A stretch of 8,489 bases of DNA from Candidatus Krumholzibacteriia bacterium (GTDB lineage: Bacteria; Krumholzibacteriota; Krumholzibacteriia; LZORAL124-64-63). Under the pieces are notes generated by a model. That model saw only the letters and a list, made by a program, of their open reading frames with translations, ran no database searches and was not told where the DNA came from. The translations under genes and the position numbers were made by a program. The DNA lies in assembly GCA_016744275.1 (NCBI GenBank), contig JADGEP010000157.1, positions 1 to 8,489 on the forward strand. Direction: 5' to 3'. Shown in pieces: positions 1 to 7,416 of this stretch; the first letter of the stretch is position 1, and each line of letters starts with the position of its first letter.

Positions 1-1
1 G

Positions 2-3000
2 AATGATCTTTACCGCCGGGTGATTAACCGGAACAACCGGCTGAAAAAGCTGATCGAGATCAAGGCCCCTGGCGTCATCCTGCGCAATGAAAAACGTATG
101 CTGCAGGAGGCCGTCGATGCGCTGTTTGACAACGGCCGTCGTTCCCGCGCCGTCAAGGGCCAGGGCAACCGCCCGCTGAAGTCCTTGAGCGACATGATCA
201 AGGGTAAGAAGGGACGCTTCCGCCAGAACCTGCTGGGCAAGCGTGTCGATTATTCCGGTCGTTCGGTGATTGTGGTCGGGCCCGAGCTGAAATTGTATCA
301 GTGCGGTCTGCCCAAGAGCATGGCCTTGGAGCTGTTCAAGCCTTTCATCATCCGCATGTTGGAAGAAAAGGGTTACGTCCAGACGGTCAAGAGCGCCAAG
401 AAACTGGTGGAGCAGGAGCGCCCCGAGGTCTGGGATATTCTCGAAGAGATCATCAAGGACCATCCGGTGCTGCTGAACCGTGCACCGACCCTGCATCGTT
501 TGGGTATCCAGGCTTTCGAGCCGGTGCTGATTGAAGGCAAGGCCATCCGGGTTCACCCGCTGGTTTGTACCGCCTTCAACGCTGACTTTGACGGTGATCA
601 GATGGCCGTGCACGTGCCGCTGGGCTACGAGGCCCAGTTGGAAGCGCGCCTGCTGATGCTGTCGCCGCTGAACATTCTGTCGCCGGCCAGTGGCGAACCG
701 GTGGCTTCGCCGAGCCAGGACATGGTGCTTGGTTGCTACTACCTGACCCTCGACCGCCCCGGTGACAAGGGTGAAGGCAAGTCCTTCGCTGATGTCGCCG
801 ATGCCCATGCGGCCTACGAAGCGGGAATCATCGCCAAACATGCGATGGTCAATATCCGCTTCGGTGGCGAACGCGGCACGATCAATACGACGATGGGACG
901 GGTGCTCTTCAATGAGGTGCTTTCCGACAAGATCGACTTCGTGAACAAGGCCCTCAATAAGAAGGACCTCTCGAACATCGTCTCGGAGGTGCATGCCAAG
1001 CTGGGCATGACCGCCTGCATGAATTTCCTGGATCGCCTGAAAGAGTTGGGCTTCCATCACGCGACCGAGGGTGGCATTTCCATCGGCATCGATGACATCA
1101 TCATCCCGCCGGAAAAGAAGGACATCATCACCGCGGCCCAGAAGATCGTCGACGGCTATGTTCGTGACCATCGCGATGGTGTCATCACCAACCGCGAGCG
1201 TTACAACAAGGTCATTGATAAATGGACCCAGGTGACCAACGAGGTTCGCGATCGGATGTTTGAACATCTGGCCACCGACGACCAGGGCTTCAACGCGGTT
1301 TACATGATGAACGCGTCCGGTGCTCGTGGTTCGGCTGATCAGATCAAGCAGTTGGCTGGTATGCGAGGCCTGATGGCCAAGCCCCAGAAGAAGATCACCG
1401 GTGGTTTTGGTGAAATTATCGAGCAGCCGATTATCGCGAACTTCCGCGAGGGCCTGACCATGCTCGAGTACTTCATCTCAACTCACGGTGCTCGTAAGGG
1501 CCTGGCTGATACGGCGCTGAAAACGGCTGATGCCGGTTACCTGACCCGTCGTCTGGTCGACGTGGCTCAGGATATCGTCGTCACCGGTCATGATTGCGGC
1601 ACCCTGCGTGGAGTCGAAATCGAATCGCTTAAAGAAGGCGAAAAGACAATCGAGTCACTCTCCGAGCGGATCATCGGTCGCACCTCGGCTGAAGATGTGA
1701 TCGACGGCAATGCCAACGTCATCGCTGACGCCGGAACCGTGATCGACATCGCCTTGGCCAACAAGATCGAAGAGTCCGGTGTGCAGAGTGTGCTGATGCG
1801 TTCGGTGCTCACATGTGAGAACCGCCGCGGCATCTGCGCCCTGTGTTACGGCTACAACCTGTCTGAGCACAAGTTGGTGGATATCGGTGAGCCGGTTGGT
1901 GTCATGGCGGCCCAGTCCATTGGTGAGCCGGGCACCCAGCTGACGCTGCGTACCTTCCATATTGGTGGTACGGCCAGCCGAATCGTTGAGCAGACGACCA
2001 AGAAGGCTGCTGCCAACGGCAAGATCGTCTACAACGACCAGGTCAAACTGGTCAAGAATGCCGACAAGCAGATGGTCTCGATCGGGCGTAAGGGCGAAAT
2101 CAGCCTGCTGCTCGACTCGGGCATCACCCGCTCGCAAATGACCCTGCCCTACGGCGCCATCGTAATGGCCAAGGACGGCAAGAAGGTCACCGTAGGCGAT
2201 CCCATCTTCGAGTGGGATCCGTTTGCCGACTTCATCCTCAGTGAGGGCGAAGGTATCGTGGCCTACAGTGGCATCATCGAAGGTTTGACGCTGAGCGTGG
2301 ATCTGGATGAAAAGACGAAAATGAAACAGCCGGTGATTGTCGAGAGCGCTGATAAGAGCGTGAACCCGGCGATTCAGATCGTCAATGCCAAGACCGGTAA
2401 AAAGGTCTCGGAATACATCCTGCCCACTGGCGCTTTCCTGTTGGTGGCTGATGGCGAAAAGGTTCCGGCTGGTACCCAGTTGGCCAAGATCCCCCGTGAA
2501 GTTGCCCAGTCTGGTGATATTACCGGTGGTCTGCCTCGTGTGGCCGAGCTGTTCGAGGCCCGCAAGCCGCGCGACACTGCTACGGTGACTGAGCTTGATG
2601 GTGTTGTCGAATTCCGCGGCACCACCCGTGGTCAGCGCAAAGTGGCCGTGGTGGGCGAAGGCGGAGCTGAGAAGGAATACACCATTCCGCACGGCAAGCA
2701 TGTCCGAACCTACGAAGGTGAGCATGTGTTGGCGGGCGACCGCCTGACCGAGGGCCCGATCAACCCCATGGATATTTTGTCCATCAAGGGCGTGGGCGAG
2801 GTGCAGCGTTACCTGGTGAACGCCGTGCAGGAGGTTTACCGACTGCAGGGTGTGAAGATCAATGATAAGCACATCGAGATCATCGTCTCGCGGATGTTGC
2901 GCAAGGTCCTGATCATCAACCCGGGCGATACCCACTTCCTCGAAGACGAGCAAGTGACGAAGCAGGAAGTCGAAGAGATCAACCGCACGAACATGAAAAA

Positions 3001-3385
3001 GAACATGCAGTTGCGTGCCAATGGCGAACCCGAGCTGGAGCCGGCGACTTTTGAGCCGCTGTTGCTGGGAATCACCAAGGCCAGTCTGACGACCGACAGC
3101 TTCATCAGTGCGGCTTCGTTCCAGGAGACCACGCGTGTCCTGACCGACGCGGCCACTCGCAGCAAGCGTGATGAACTGCGCAGCCTGAAGGAGAACGTGA
3201 TCATGGGTCACCTCATCTCCGCTGGTACTGGGCTGAACGAGTTCAAGAACCTGGCTGTGGAAGAGCCTGCTGAAGAAGACGAGCGGATCATCGACGGCAT
3301 CCATGAGCACGAGCTGGCGGCGGTCGCGGCGGCGGCTCTGGCGGCCGAGATGGAAGCGGAAGCCGAGGCGGCCGGCGGCGAATAG
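2..3385 (+). CDS. rpoC: DNA-directed RNA polymerase beta' subunit (5'-truncated by window edge)
   Basis: Beta' subunit of the core RNA polymerase; with beta it forms the catalytic cleft that polymerises NTPs on DNA in the cytoplasm. The reading frame is open from base 2 (first visible residues NDLYRRVINRNNR), so the gene starts upstream. By comparison with E. coli RpoC about 265 N-terminal residues are missing, including the N-terminal zinc finger. Visible landmarks: the switch region KRVDYSGRSVI near 239-271; the Mg2+-binding loop NADFDGDQ at 578-601 with all three catalytic aspartates; the bridge helix from about 1301 (ASGARGSADQIKQLAGMRG); the second zinc site, four cysteines with codons at 1595, 1814, 1835 and 1844; and trigger-loop sequence at 1886-1978 (AAQSIGEPGTQLTLRTFHIGG). 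About 180 residues (roughly 1976-2512) separate this from GDITGGLPRVAELFEARKP, matching the SI3 insertion in E. coli. After the conserved LKENVIMGHLISAGTG motif comes a lineage-specific Ala/Glu-rich tail of about 42 residues. The stop is TAG at 3383-3385. No frameshift or missing catalytic residue is seen. rpoB is expected just upstream (inference). Confidence 0.99.
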   Translation, partial: NDLYRRVINRNNRLKKLIEIKAPGVILRNEKRMLQEAVDALFDNGRRSRAVKGQGNRPLKSLSDMIKGKKGRFRQNLLGKRVDYSGRSVIVVGPELKLYQCGLPKSMALELFKPFIIRMLEEKGYVQTVKSAKKLVEQERPEVWDILEEIIKDHPVLLNRAPTLHRLGIQAFEPVLIEGKAIRVHPLVCTAFNADFDGDQMAVHVPLGYEAQLEARLLMLSPLNILSPASGEPVASPSQDMVLGCYYLTLDRPGDKGEGKSFADVADAHAAYEAGIIAKHAMVNIRFGGERGTINTTMGRVLFNEVLSDKIDFVNKALNKKDLSNIVSEVHAKLGMTACMNFLDRLKELGFHHATEGGISIGIDDIIIPPEKKDIITAAQKIVDGYVRDHRDGVITNRERYNKVIDKWTQVTNEVRDRMFEHLATDDQGFNAVYMMNASGARGSADQIKQLAGMRGLMAKPQKKITGGFGEIIEQPIIANFREGLTMLEYFISTHGARKGLADTALKTADAGYLTRRLVDVAQDIVVTGHDCGTLRGVEIESLKEGEKTIESLSERIIGRTSAEDVIDGNANVIADAGTVIDIALANKIEESGVQSVLMRSVLTCENRRGICALCYGYNLSEHKLVDIGEPVGVMAAQSIGEPGTQLTLRTFHIGGTASRIVEQTTKKAAANGKIVYNDQVKLVKNADKQMVSIGRKGEISLLLDSGITRSQMTLPYGAIVMAKDGKKVTVGDPIFEWDPFADFILSEGEGIVAYSGIIEGLTLSVDLDEKTKMKQPVIVESADKSVNPAIQIVNAKTGKKVSEYILPTGAFLLVADGEKVPAGTQLAKIPREVAQSGDITGGLPRVAELFEARKPRDTATVTELDGVVEFRGTTRGQRKVAVVGEGGAEKEYTIPHGKHVRTYEGEHVLAGDRLTEGPINPMDILSIKGVGEVQRYLVNAVQEVYRLQGVKINDKHIEIIVSRMLRKVLIINPGDTHFLEDEQVTKQEVEEINRTNMKKNMQLRANGEPELEPATFEPLLLGITKASLTTDSFISAASFQETTRVLTDAATRSKRDELRSLKENVIMGHLISAGTGLNEFKNLAVEEPAEEDERIIDGIHEHELAAVAAAALAAEMEAEAEAAGGE

Positions 3386-3412
3386 CCCCGGCTGAGCGGT
3401 TTCGACATATTG

Positions 3413-3451
3413 CCCGGGATGGCCTCCTATGGAAGGCTATCCCGGGTTTTT
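3413..3451 (+). terminator. Rho-independent terminator of the rpoC operon
   Basis: A 13-bp stem pairs 3413-3425 with 3434-3446 (one G-U pair at 3421/3438) around an 8-base loop. The outer part is the perfect inverted repeat CCCGGGAT/ATCCCGGG. Five T residues (3447-3451) follow directly. It begins 27 bases after the rpoC stop, so it should end the core-polymerase transcript and separate it from the next gene. Confidence 0.92.
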
Positions 3452-3527
3452 CTGTACGGTCTCACGTTTTTGTGATTTCGGATGGTTTGAGTGGCGTATT
3501 GCGGACGAGTTTGACCCGCTTTTAGGG

Positions 3528-3556
3528 TTGCAAAAAAGTTCATAATGACCGAAAAT
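3528..3556 (+). promoter_or_regulatory. Possible weak promoter for the propeller protein gene
   Basis: The gap between the rpoC terminator and the next gene has an AT-rich patch around 3525-3565. Within it, TTGCAA (3528-3533) and GAAAAT (3551-3556) are 17 bases apart, each matching 4 of 6 bases of the sigma70 -35 and -10 consensus. This would put the transcript start near 3563 and leave a leader of about 80 bases. An alternative -35-like TTGACC at 3511-3516 has no good -10 partner at normal spacing. A promoter is expected here because the terminator upstream should block read-through, but the match is weak and FCB-group promoters can differ from the E. coli consensus. Confidence 0.25.
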
Positions 3557-3629
3557 TATAGAGATAGCCCGATTTTTGCCCACCGTTGTCTCTTTCCGGA
3601 GGCGACCTGCCCGCCGTTCGCCCGGCTCT

Positions 3630-3635
3630 GAGGTG
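3630..3635 (+). promoter_or_regulatory. Shine-Dalgarno site GAGGTG for the propeller protein
   Basis: GAGGTG lies 7 bases before the ATG at 3643 and supports that start. The reading frame is open further upstream, with a TTG at 3586, but that start would put 19 residues ahead of the signal peptide and has no comparable ribosome-binding site. Confidence 0.7.
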
Positions 3636-3642
3636 CCCATTC

Positions 3643-6600
3643 ATGAAAAGATTGCTGCTCACACTTGCTGTGATCCTGGTTTCTGCCGCCGGTTTGGTTG
3701 GCGTAGTGACCCGTGACACGTCTTCTGTAGATAATGGACGCCAAGACAATAGACGCCAAGACAATAGACGCCAAGACAATAGACGCCAAGACAGTGCCTG
3801 GTATCAGGCGGAGAAAGCGCGTCTGGAAAAATCCCTGGCGCACGCGACCCCGGGATCCGGCAAAGCCTTCAAGTTGGAAACGAAGCTGGACCGACTCGAG
3901 AGCTGGCGCAGCGACGAGCCCCGCATGGGCCATCCCGAAGAATTTGCCCGCATTCTCCACGAGATGCGGATTCCAGCCGACCGGACAGTTCCCGAATACA
4001 AGCCCGGCTATCTTGTTCAGGAAGTGACGAAGGCGCGCAAGTCGGCTTCATCACAGAGCAAGGCCCTGACCTGGCATTCCCGGGGGCCGGGCAATGTGGC
4101 CGGCCGTGCCCGGGCTATCGTCGTGGATCCGGATGATCCGAGCGGAGACACCTGGTTCATCGCCAGTGTTGGCGGCGGCGTCTGGCACACTGCTGATGCA
4201 GGCACCACCTGGAATCCACTGATGGATGACCAGCCCTTGCTGTCGATCCAATCGTTGGCCATGGCCGCATCCGATACCGATGTTTTGTACGCCGGTACCG
4301 GCGAGAGCTACTTCAACGTCGATACCCTCAACGGCAACGGCGTGCTGAAGAGCACCGATAAGGGCGCGACCTGGACACCCTTGGCCAGCACCATGAATGA
4401 TCCGCGGTTCAACAACGTTTCGCGTGTCATCATCTCGCCCACCGATCCGGATGAGGTTTTGATTTCGACCACCGTGGGCCGTTACAAATCGAGCCTGACC
4501 TCTACGACGCACATTTTCCGTTCCATTGATGGCGGTGTGTCTTGGACTGAGGTGTTTGTCGAGGTCAATGGTGGCTCGGTCACCGGCGCCCGCGTGCAGC
4601 AGTTGGTGGCCGACCCGACCAACTTCAATATCCAATACGCCACCGTCCATGAAACCGGGATCATCAAGAGCACCGATGGTGGGCTTAATTGGAACTATAT
4701 CAATACGGGTATTACGGATCTGTCGGGACGGTTTGAGTTGGCGATTTCGCCGGTGAGCTCCAGCTATCTGTTCGTTTCTGCTGAAGGCGCCTCGTCTTCC
4801 AAGCTGTTCATTTCGCTCAATGGCGGCACCTCGTGGAGCGACATGAGCAACAACGGTGGCACGGACAACTGGCTGGGCGGCCAAGGCTGGTACGACAATG
4901 CAATCGTCTGCCATCCGACCGATCCGGCCATCGTCTTTGTCGGCGGCCCGCAGTTGTATCAACTGGACCTCAACATCACGAACAAGACTTACGCTTCGAC
5001 GGCTTTGGCCAGCTACGGCTTCCCGCACCCGGATCATCACGTGTTGGAGATTGTGCATCCGGCGGGCGGCGATTGGTACCTGCTGGGCACCAACGATGGC
5101 GGCGTTACGCGCACGGCCAGTGGTGTAACCGGTTTCACGATTCCAGCCAACGGCATGGTCACCACACAGTTCTACGGCGTGGATAAACGGCCCGGTGCCA
5201 GCGCCTACGTGGGCGGCATGCAGGACAACGGAACCTGGCAGTCGCCCAATGATCCGATCGCAACCGATCTGTGGGAGTTCCGCATTGGTGGCGATGGCTA
5301 TGAAACCAGCTGGCACTTTGACGACCCCCAGAAGATCATGGGTGGTTACCAGTACAACGGTTTGCAACGTTCCCTTGATGGTGGCGTGAGCTGGTCTTCG
5401 GCTACCGTCGGCTTGAGCGATACCGGTGCGGGCAACGCGCCTTTCATCACCAAGATTGGCAAGACCTGGAAACGCCCGGATGACGTGTTTGCGGTGGGGG
5501 CATCGGGTGTTTGGCGCTCCACGGACTTTGGTGGCAGTTGGGCGCTTTCGGCCATCGGTGCCAATGATTGGGGTAGCATCAATTCGTTCCACAGCGTGGC
5601 GATTTCCAATGCCAATCCGGACCACGTATGGGCTGGATCGCGCATGGATGGCACGGCTCATATCATGCTCTCGACCGATGCGGGCGTCACCTTTGCGGCA
5701 ACGACTGATTACGCGTCAACTGTGATGGGCAGCATCTCCGGCCTGACGACGCACCCGACCGAACCGAATACGGCCTATGCGTTGTTTTCGTTCGCCGAGC
5801 GTCCGAAGATTCTGAAGACCACGGATCTGGGCGCGACCTGGACCGACATTTCGGGCTTCGGCACCGGCACCACTAGCACCAATGGCTTCCCTGATGTGGC
5901 AGTTTATGACGTGCTGGTGTGGCCCAACGATCCGCAGCACATCTGGGCCGGAACGGAAATTGGTCTGGTGGAATCGTTGGATGGTGGCGCATCCTGGGCC
6001 CTGGCCAACAATGGCCTGCCTTCGGTTGGCATCTGGTTCCTGAGTGCGGTGGAAGACGAAATTCTGGTCGGCACCCACGGGCGTGGCATCTGGACCACAA
6101 CCGTGCCCGAGCTGATCGATGGCCAGGTTTTTAACCCTCTCTTTGAGTCCATGGCTCAACTGCCCGGCGGCGATCTGGACTTGTTGTTCAACCTGCGCTC
6201 AGCCTACGATTCGACTCAGGTCTGGATCGATGGTTCGTTGGTCGAGACCCTGCCTGCCAACGTGCCTTTGCAGGTATACTCTTCAAGTGTGCCGGTGGTC
6301 ACCTCGACTACAGTGACGGCCTTTGCGAAGTCGTTCAGTGGCGGCGTGAGTTACGACTCAGCGGTCAAATCGGCCGACGTCTTCCCGATGGCAGCACCGG
6401 TCGCCAGCTATACCAACAACCTCAACAGTGGCGGCGATGTGCCCCTGGACAACGACGGATTCTCCTGGACCACTCCCGCCGGTTTTGGCAACGCGGCGTT
6501 GCATTCGACCCATGACTATGGCAACAACGCGGTCTACACCTCGTCGCTGATGGTTCCAATCATCGTGACAAATGCTTCAACCCTGAGCTTCGATGAAATC

Positions 6601-7224
6601 GTGATCGTGGAACCAGGTCAGCCGGGGTCGGTCTTCGGTGACTCGGATTTCTGGGATTATGTCATCGTGGAAGGCTCGGCCGATGGCGTGAGCTGGCAAG
6701 CCTTGGCTCCCGGTTGGGATGCCCGGGATGATGCCGATTGGGTCAACGCCTACAACTCGGGGGCAAGTATCAACGATTCGCTCTACCGCAATCGTTCCAT
6801 CTCGTTGAACGGTGCTTTCGCTTCGGGCCAGACAATCCTGCTGCGGTGGCGTCTGATCTCCGATGGCTCGGCCACCAGCTGGGGCTGGGCCGTGGACAAC
6901 ATCACGGTCACCGGAACGGTCGTATCCGCAGTCCAGGACACGCCACGCGCGACGGTCCTGGGGCAGAATTATCCCAATCCGTTCAACCCGTCGACAACCA
7001 TCAGCTTCAACCTGCCGCACAGCGGAGTGGTCAAGCTGCAGGTCTTCGACGCTCGTGGTCGCCTGGTGCGCACCCTGGTCGACGGCCGGGCCACCGCCGG
7101 CCCCAACACCGAAGTCTGGGACGGCCGCGACAATTCCGGTCGCCAATCCGCCTCGGGCATCTACATGTACCGCTTAACCGCTGGCGACCTGGTACAACAA
7201 AAGAAAATGACCTTAGTTAAGTAA
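3643..7224 (+). CDS. Secreted multidomain Asp-box (BNR) beta-propeller protein with T9SS C-terminal sorting domain
   Basis: A 1193-residue exported protein. The start ATG at 3643 places a typical Sec signal peptide at the N-terminus (MKRLLLTLAVILVSAAG, residues 1-17 and on to about 22). Next comes a linker of tandem RRQDN units (residues 32-51), then a charged helical stretch to about residue 140. Residues about 145-823 are a large propeller region. Ten clear Asp boxes (S/T-x-D/N-x-G-x-T/S/N-W/F) begin at residues 183, 237, 294, 343, 391, 577, 626, 677, 726 and 778, about 50 apart except for the central gap. The total length would suit two propellers or one very large one. The gap holds the motifs HPDHH (462), NDGG (484), QDNGTW (527) and GGDGYE (549). 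An Ig/FN3-like segment (about 824-922), a jelly-roll MAM-like domain (about 923-1092, ending WAVDNITV) and a T9SS type A domain (from about 1106) follow. The propeller family is often annotated VPS10/sortilin-like, BNR or glycosyl hydrolase. I see no proof of a hydrolase or sialidase active site, so substrate and function are unknown; adhesion or glycan binding at the cell surface is an inference. Confidence 0.93.
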   Translation: MKRLLLTLAVILVSAAGLVGVVTRDTSSVDNGRQDNRRQDNRRQDNRRQDSAWYQAEKARLEKSLAHATPGSGKAFKLETKLDRLESWRSDEPRMGHPEEFARILHEMRIPADRTVPEYKPGYLVQEVTKARKSASSQSKALTWHSRGPGNVAGRARAIVVDPDDPSGDTWFIASVGGGVWHTADAGTTWNPLMDDQPLLSIQSLAMAASDTDVLYAGTGESYFNVDTLNGNGVLKSTDKGATWTPLASTMNDPRFNNVSRVIISPTDPDEVLISTTVGRYKSSLTSTTHIFRSIDGGVSWTEVFVEVNGGSVTGARVQQLVADPTNFNIQYATVHETGIIKSTDGGLNWNYINTGITDLSGRFELAISPVSSSYLFVSAEGASSSKLFISLNGGTSWSDMSNNGGTDNWLGGQGWYDNAIVCHPTDPAIVFVGGPQLYQLDLNITNKTYASTALASYGFPHPDHHVLEIVHPAGGDWYLLGTNDGGVTRTASGVTGFTIPANGMVTTQFYGVDKRPGASAYVGGMQDNGTWQSPNDPIATDLWEFRIGGDGYETSWHFDDPQKIMGGYQYNGLQRSLDGGVSWSSATVGLSDTGAGNAPFITKIGKTWKRPDDVFAVGASGVWRSTDFGGSWALSAIGANDWGSINSFHSVAISNANPDHVWAGSRMDGTAHIMLSTDAGVTFAATTDYASTVMGSISGLTTHPTEPNTAYALFSFAERPKILKTTDLGATWTDISGFGTGTTSTNGFPDVAVYDVLVWPNDPQHIWAGTEIGLVESLDGGASWALANNGLPSVGIWFLSAVEDEILVGTHGRGIWTTTVPELIDGQVFNPLFESMAQLPGGDLDLLFNLRSAYDSTQVWIDGSLVETLPANVPLQVYSSSVPVVTSTTVTAFAKSFSGGVSYDSAVKSADVFPMAAPVASYTNNLNSGGDVPLDNDGFSWTTPAGFGNAALHSTHDYGNNAVYTSSLMVPIIVTNASTLSFDEIVIVEPGQPGSVFGDSDFWDYVIVEGSADGVSWQALAPGWDARDDADWVNAYNSGASINDSLYRNRSISLNGAFASGQTILLRWRLISDGSATSWGWAVDNITVTGTVVSAVQDTPRATVLGQNYPNPFNPSTTISFNLPHSGVVKLQVFDARGRLVRTLVDGRATAGPNTEVWDGRDNSGRQSASGIYMYRLTAGDLVQQKKMTLVK
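3737..3793 (+). repeat. 15-bp in-frame minisatellite encoding RRQDN units
   Basis: The unit GACGCCAAGACAATA occurs at 3737-3751, 3752-3766 and 3767-3781. A fourth copy, 3782-3793, matches for 12 bases and then diverges. The unit is five codons long, so each copy adds five residues (RRQDN, first copy GRQDN) without shifting frame. It sits just after the signal peptide in the propeller protein, where a flexible hydrophilic linker would tolerate length change. The three full copies are identical at the DNA level, including at silent positions, which points to recent duplication. Confidence 0.95.
6958..7221 (+). other. T9SS type A C-terminal sorting domain (FlgD-Ig-like fold) within the propeller protein
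   Basis: The last 88 residues start LGQNYPNPFNPSTTISF. They continue through the beta-strand pattern VKLQVFDARGRLVRTLVDG, then EVWDGRDNSGRQSASGIYMYRL, and end in KKMTLVK. This is the classic pattern of the T9SS type A sorting domain: an N-terminal NPFNP motif, a central W-D-G-x-D-x-x-G turn, a GIYMYRL strand and a lysine-rich end. Such domains take the protein through the outer membrane via the Por machinery and are usually cleaved, the protein then being released or attached to the surface. It is the best lineage marker in the window. No Por genes are visible here. Confidence 0.93.
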
Positions 7225-7237
7225 GGGCAGATTCGCT

Positions 7238-7333
7238 CACACAGAAGACCCCTCACACAGGGGTTTCAAAAATAATCCGCAGCGCCTTGGCGAGGACATT
7301 TTTGAAACCCCTGTGTGAGGGGTCTTTTGTGTG
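7238..7333. repeat. Near-perfect long inverted repeat (36-bp arms, 24-base spacer)
   Basis: Arms 7238-7273 and 7298-7333 are reverse complements at 35 of 36 positions; the one difference would be a G-U pair in RNA. The spacer 7274-7297 can extend the stem slightly (TCC/GGA at 7276-7278 and 7294-7296). Each arm also contains its own small hairpin with a 5-base loop: ACCCCT/AGGGGT at 7248-7264 and again at 7307-7323. The element could therefore fold as one long hairpin or cruciform, or as two short hairpins. It starts 13 bases after the propeller gene's stop and ends before the next promoter. It may be two inverted terminators, or a MITE/REP-like mobile palindrome; the sequence alone does not decide. 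No transposase is next to it. Confidence 0.95.
7305..7328 (+). terminator. Probable intrinsic terminator of the propeller protein gene (3' arm of the inverted repeat)
   Basis: ACCCCT (7307-7312) and AGGGGT (7318-7323) form a 6-bp GC-rich stem around a 5-base loop, followed by C and then TTTT (7325-7328). It lies about 80 bases after the stop codon. The same T run also follows the main part of the larger 36-bp hairpin, so either fold could end transcription. The upstream twin hairpin at 7248-7264 is followed by a weaker, mixed T/A tract. Confidence 0.65.
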
Positions 7334-7358
7334 GGCCAACTCGCGGCCTTCGTTGGTG

Positions 7359-7387
7359 TTGACATCGGTTTTGGGGAGGGGTATGAA
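7359..7387 (+). promoter_or_regulatory. Putative sigma70-type promoter for the membrane protein gene
   Basis: TTGACA (7359-7364) is a perfect -35 consensus. After exactly 17 bases comes TATGAA (7382-7387), matching TATAAT at 4 of 6 positions. Transcription would start near 7394, giving a leader of about 23 bases before the ATG at 7417. The placement just downstream of a terminator-like repeat and just upstream of a gene supports it. It also argues against translation from the ATG at 7383, which would lie inside the -10 box. Confidence 0.6.
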
Positions 7388-7416
7388 GGGGGCGGACACG
7401 AACTGGGTGGTCATTG

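Noticed and set aside
1655..3310. 551-codon open frame on the minus strand
   Set aside because: It lies entirely inside rpoC, opposite a frame with unmistakable polymerase motifs. Its translation shows no recognisable domain. Long antisense frames are expected where the sense codons avoid the reverse complements of stop codons.
3586..3642. TTG start for the propeller protein, adding 19 residues
   Set aside because: The added residues would precede a signal peptide that is well formed from the ATG at 3643, and only that ATG has a well-spaced GAGGTG.
3737..3793. CRISPR-like short repeats
   Set aside because: The units are directly adjacent with no spacers, only 15 bases long, and in frame within a coding sequence, so this is a minisatellite.
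4051..5661. 536-codon open frame on the minus strand
   Set aside because: It is antisense to the propeller protein, has no recognisable domain or plausible start context, and is explained by the codon use of the sense gene.
4189..6010. Sialidase or GH74 xyloglucanase assignment for the Asp-box region
   Set aside because: Asp boxes are structural turns and occur in many non-enzymatic propellers. I could not identify the sialidase arginine triad or a convincing GH74 catalytic pair by eye, so no enzyme name is given.
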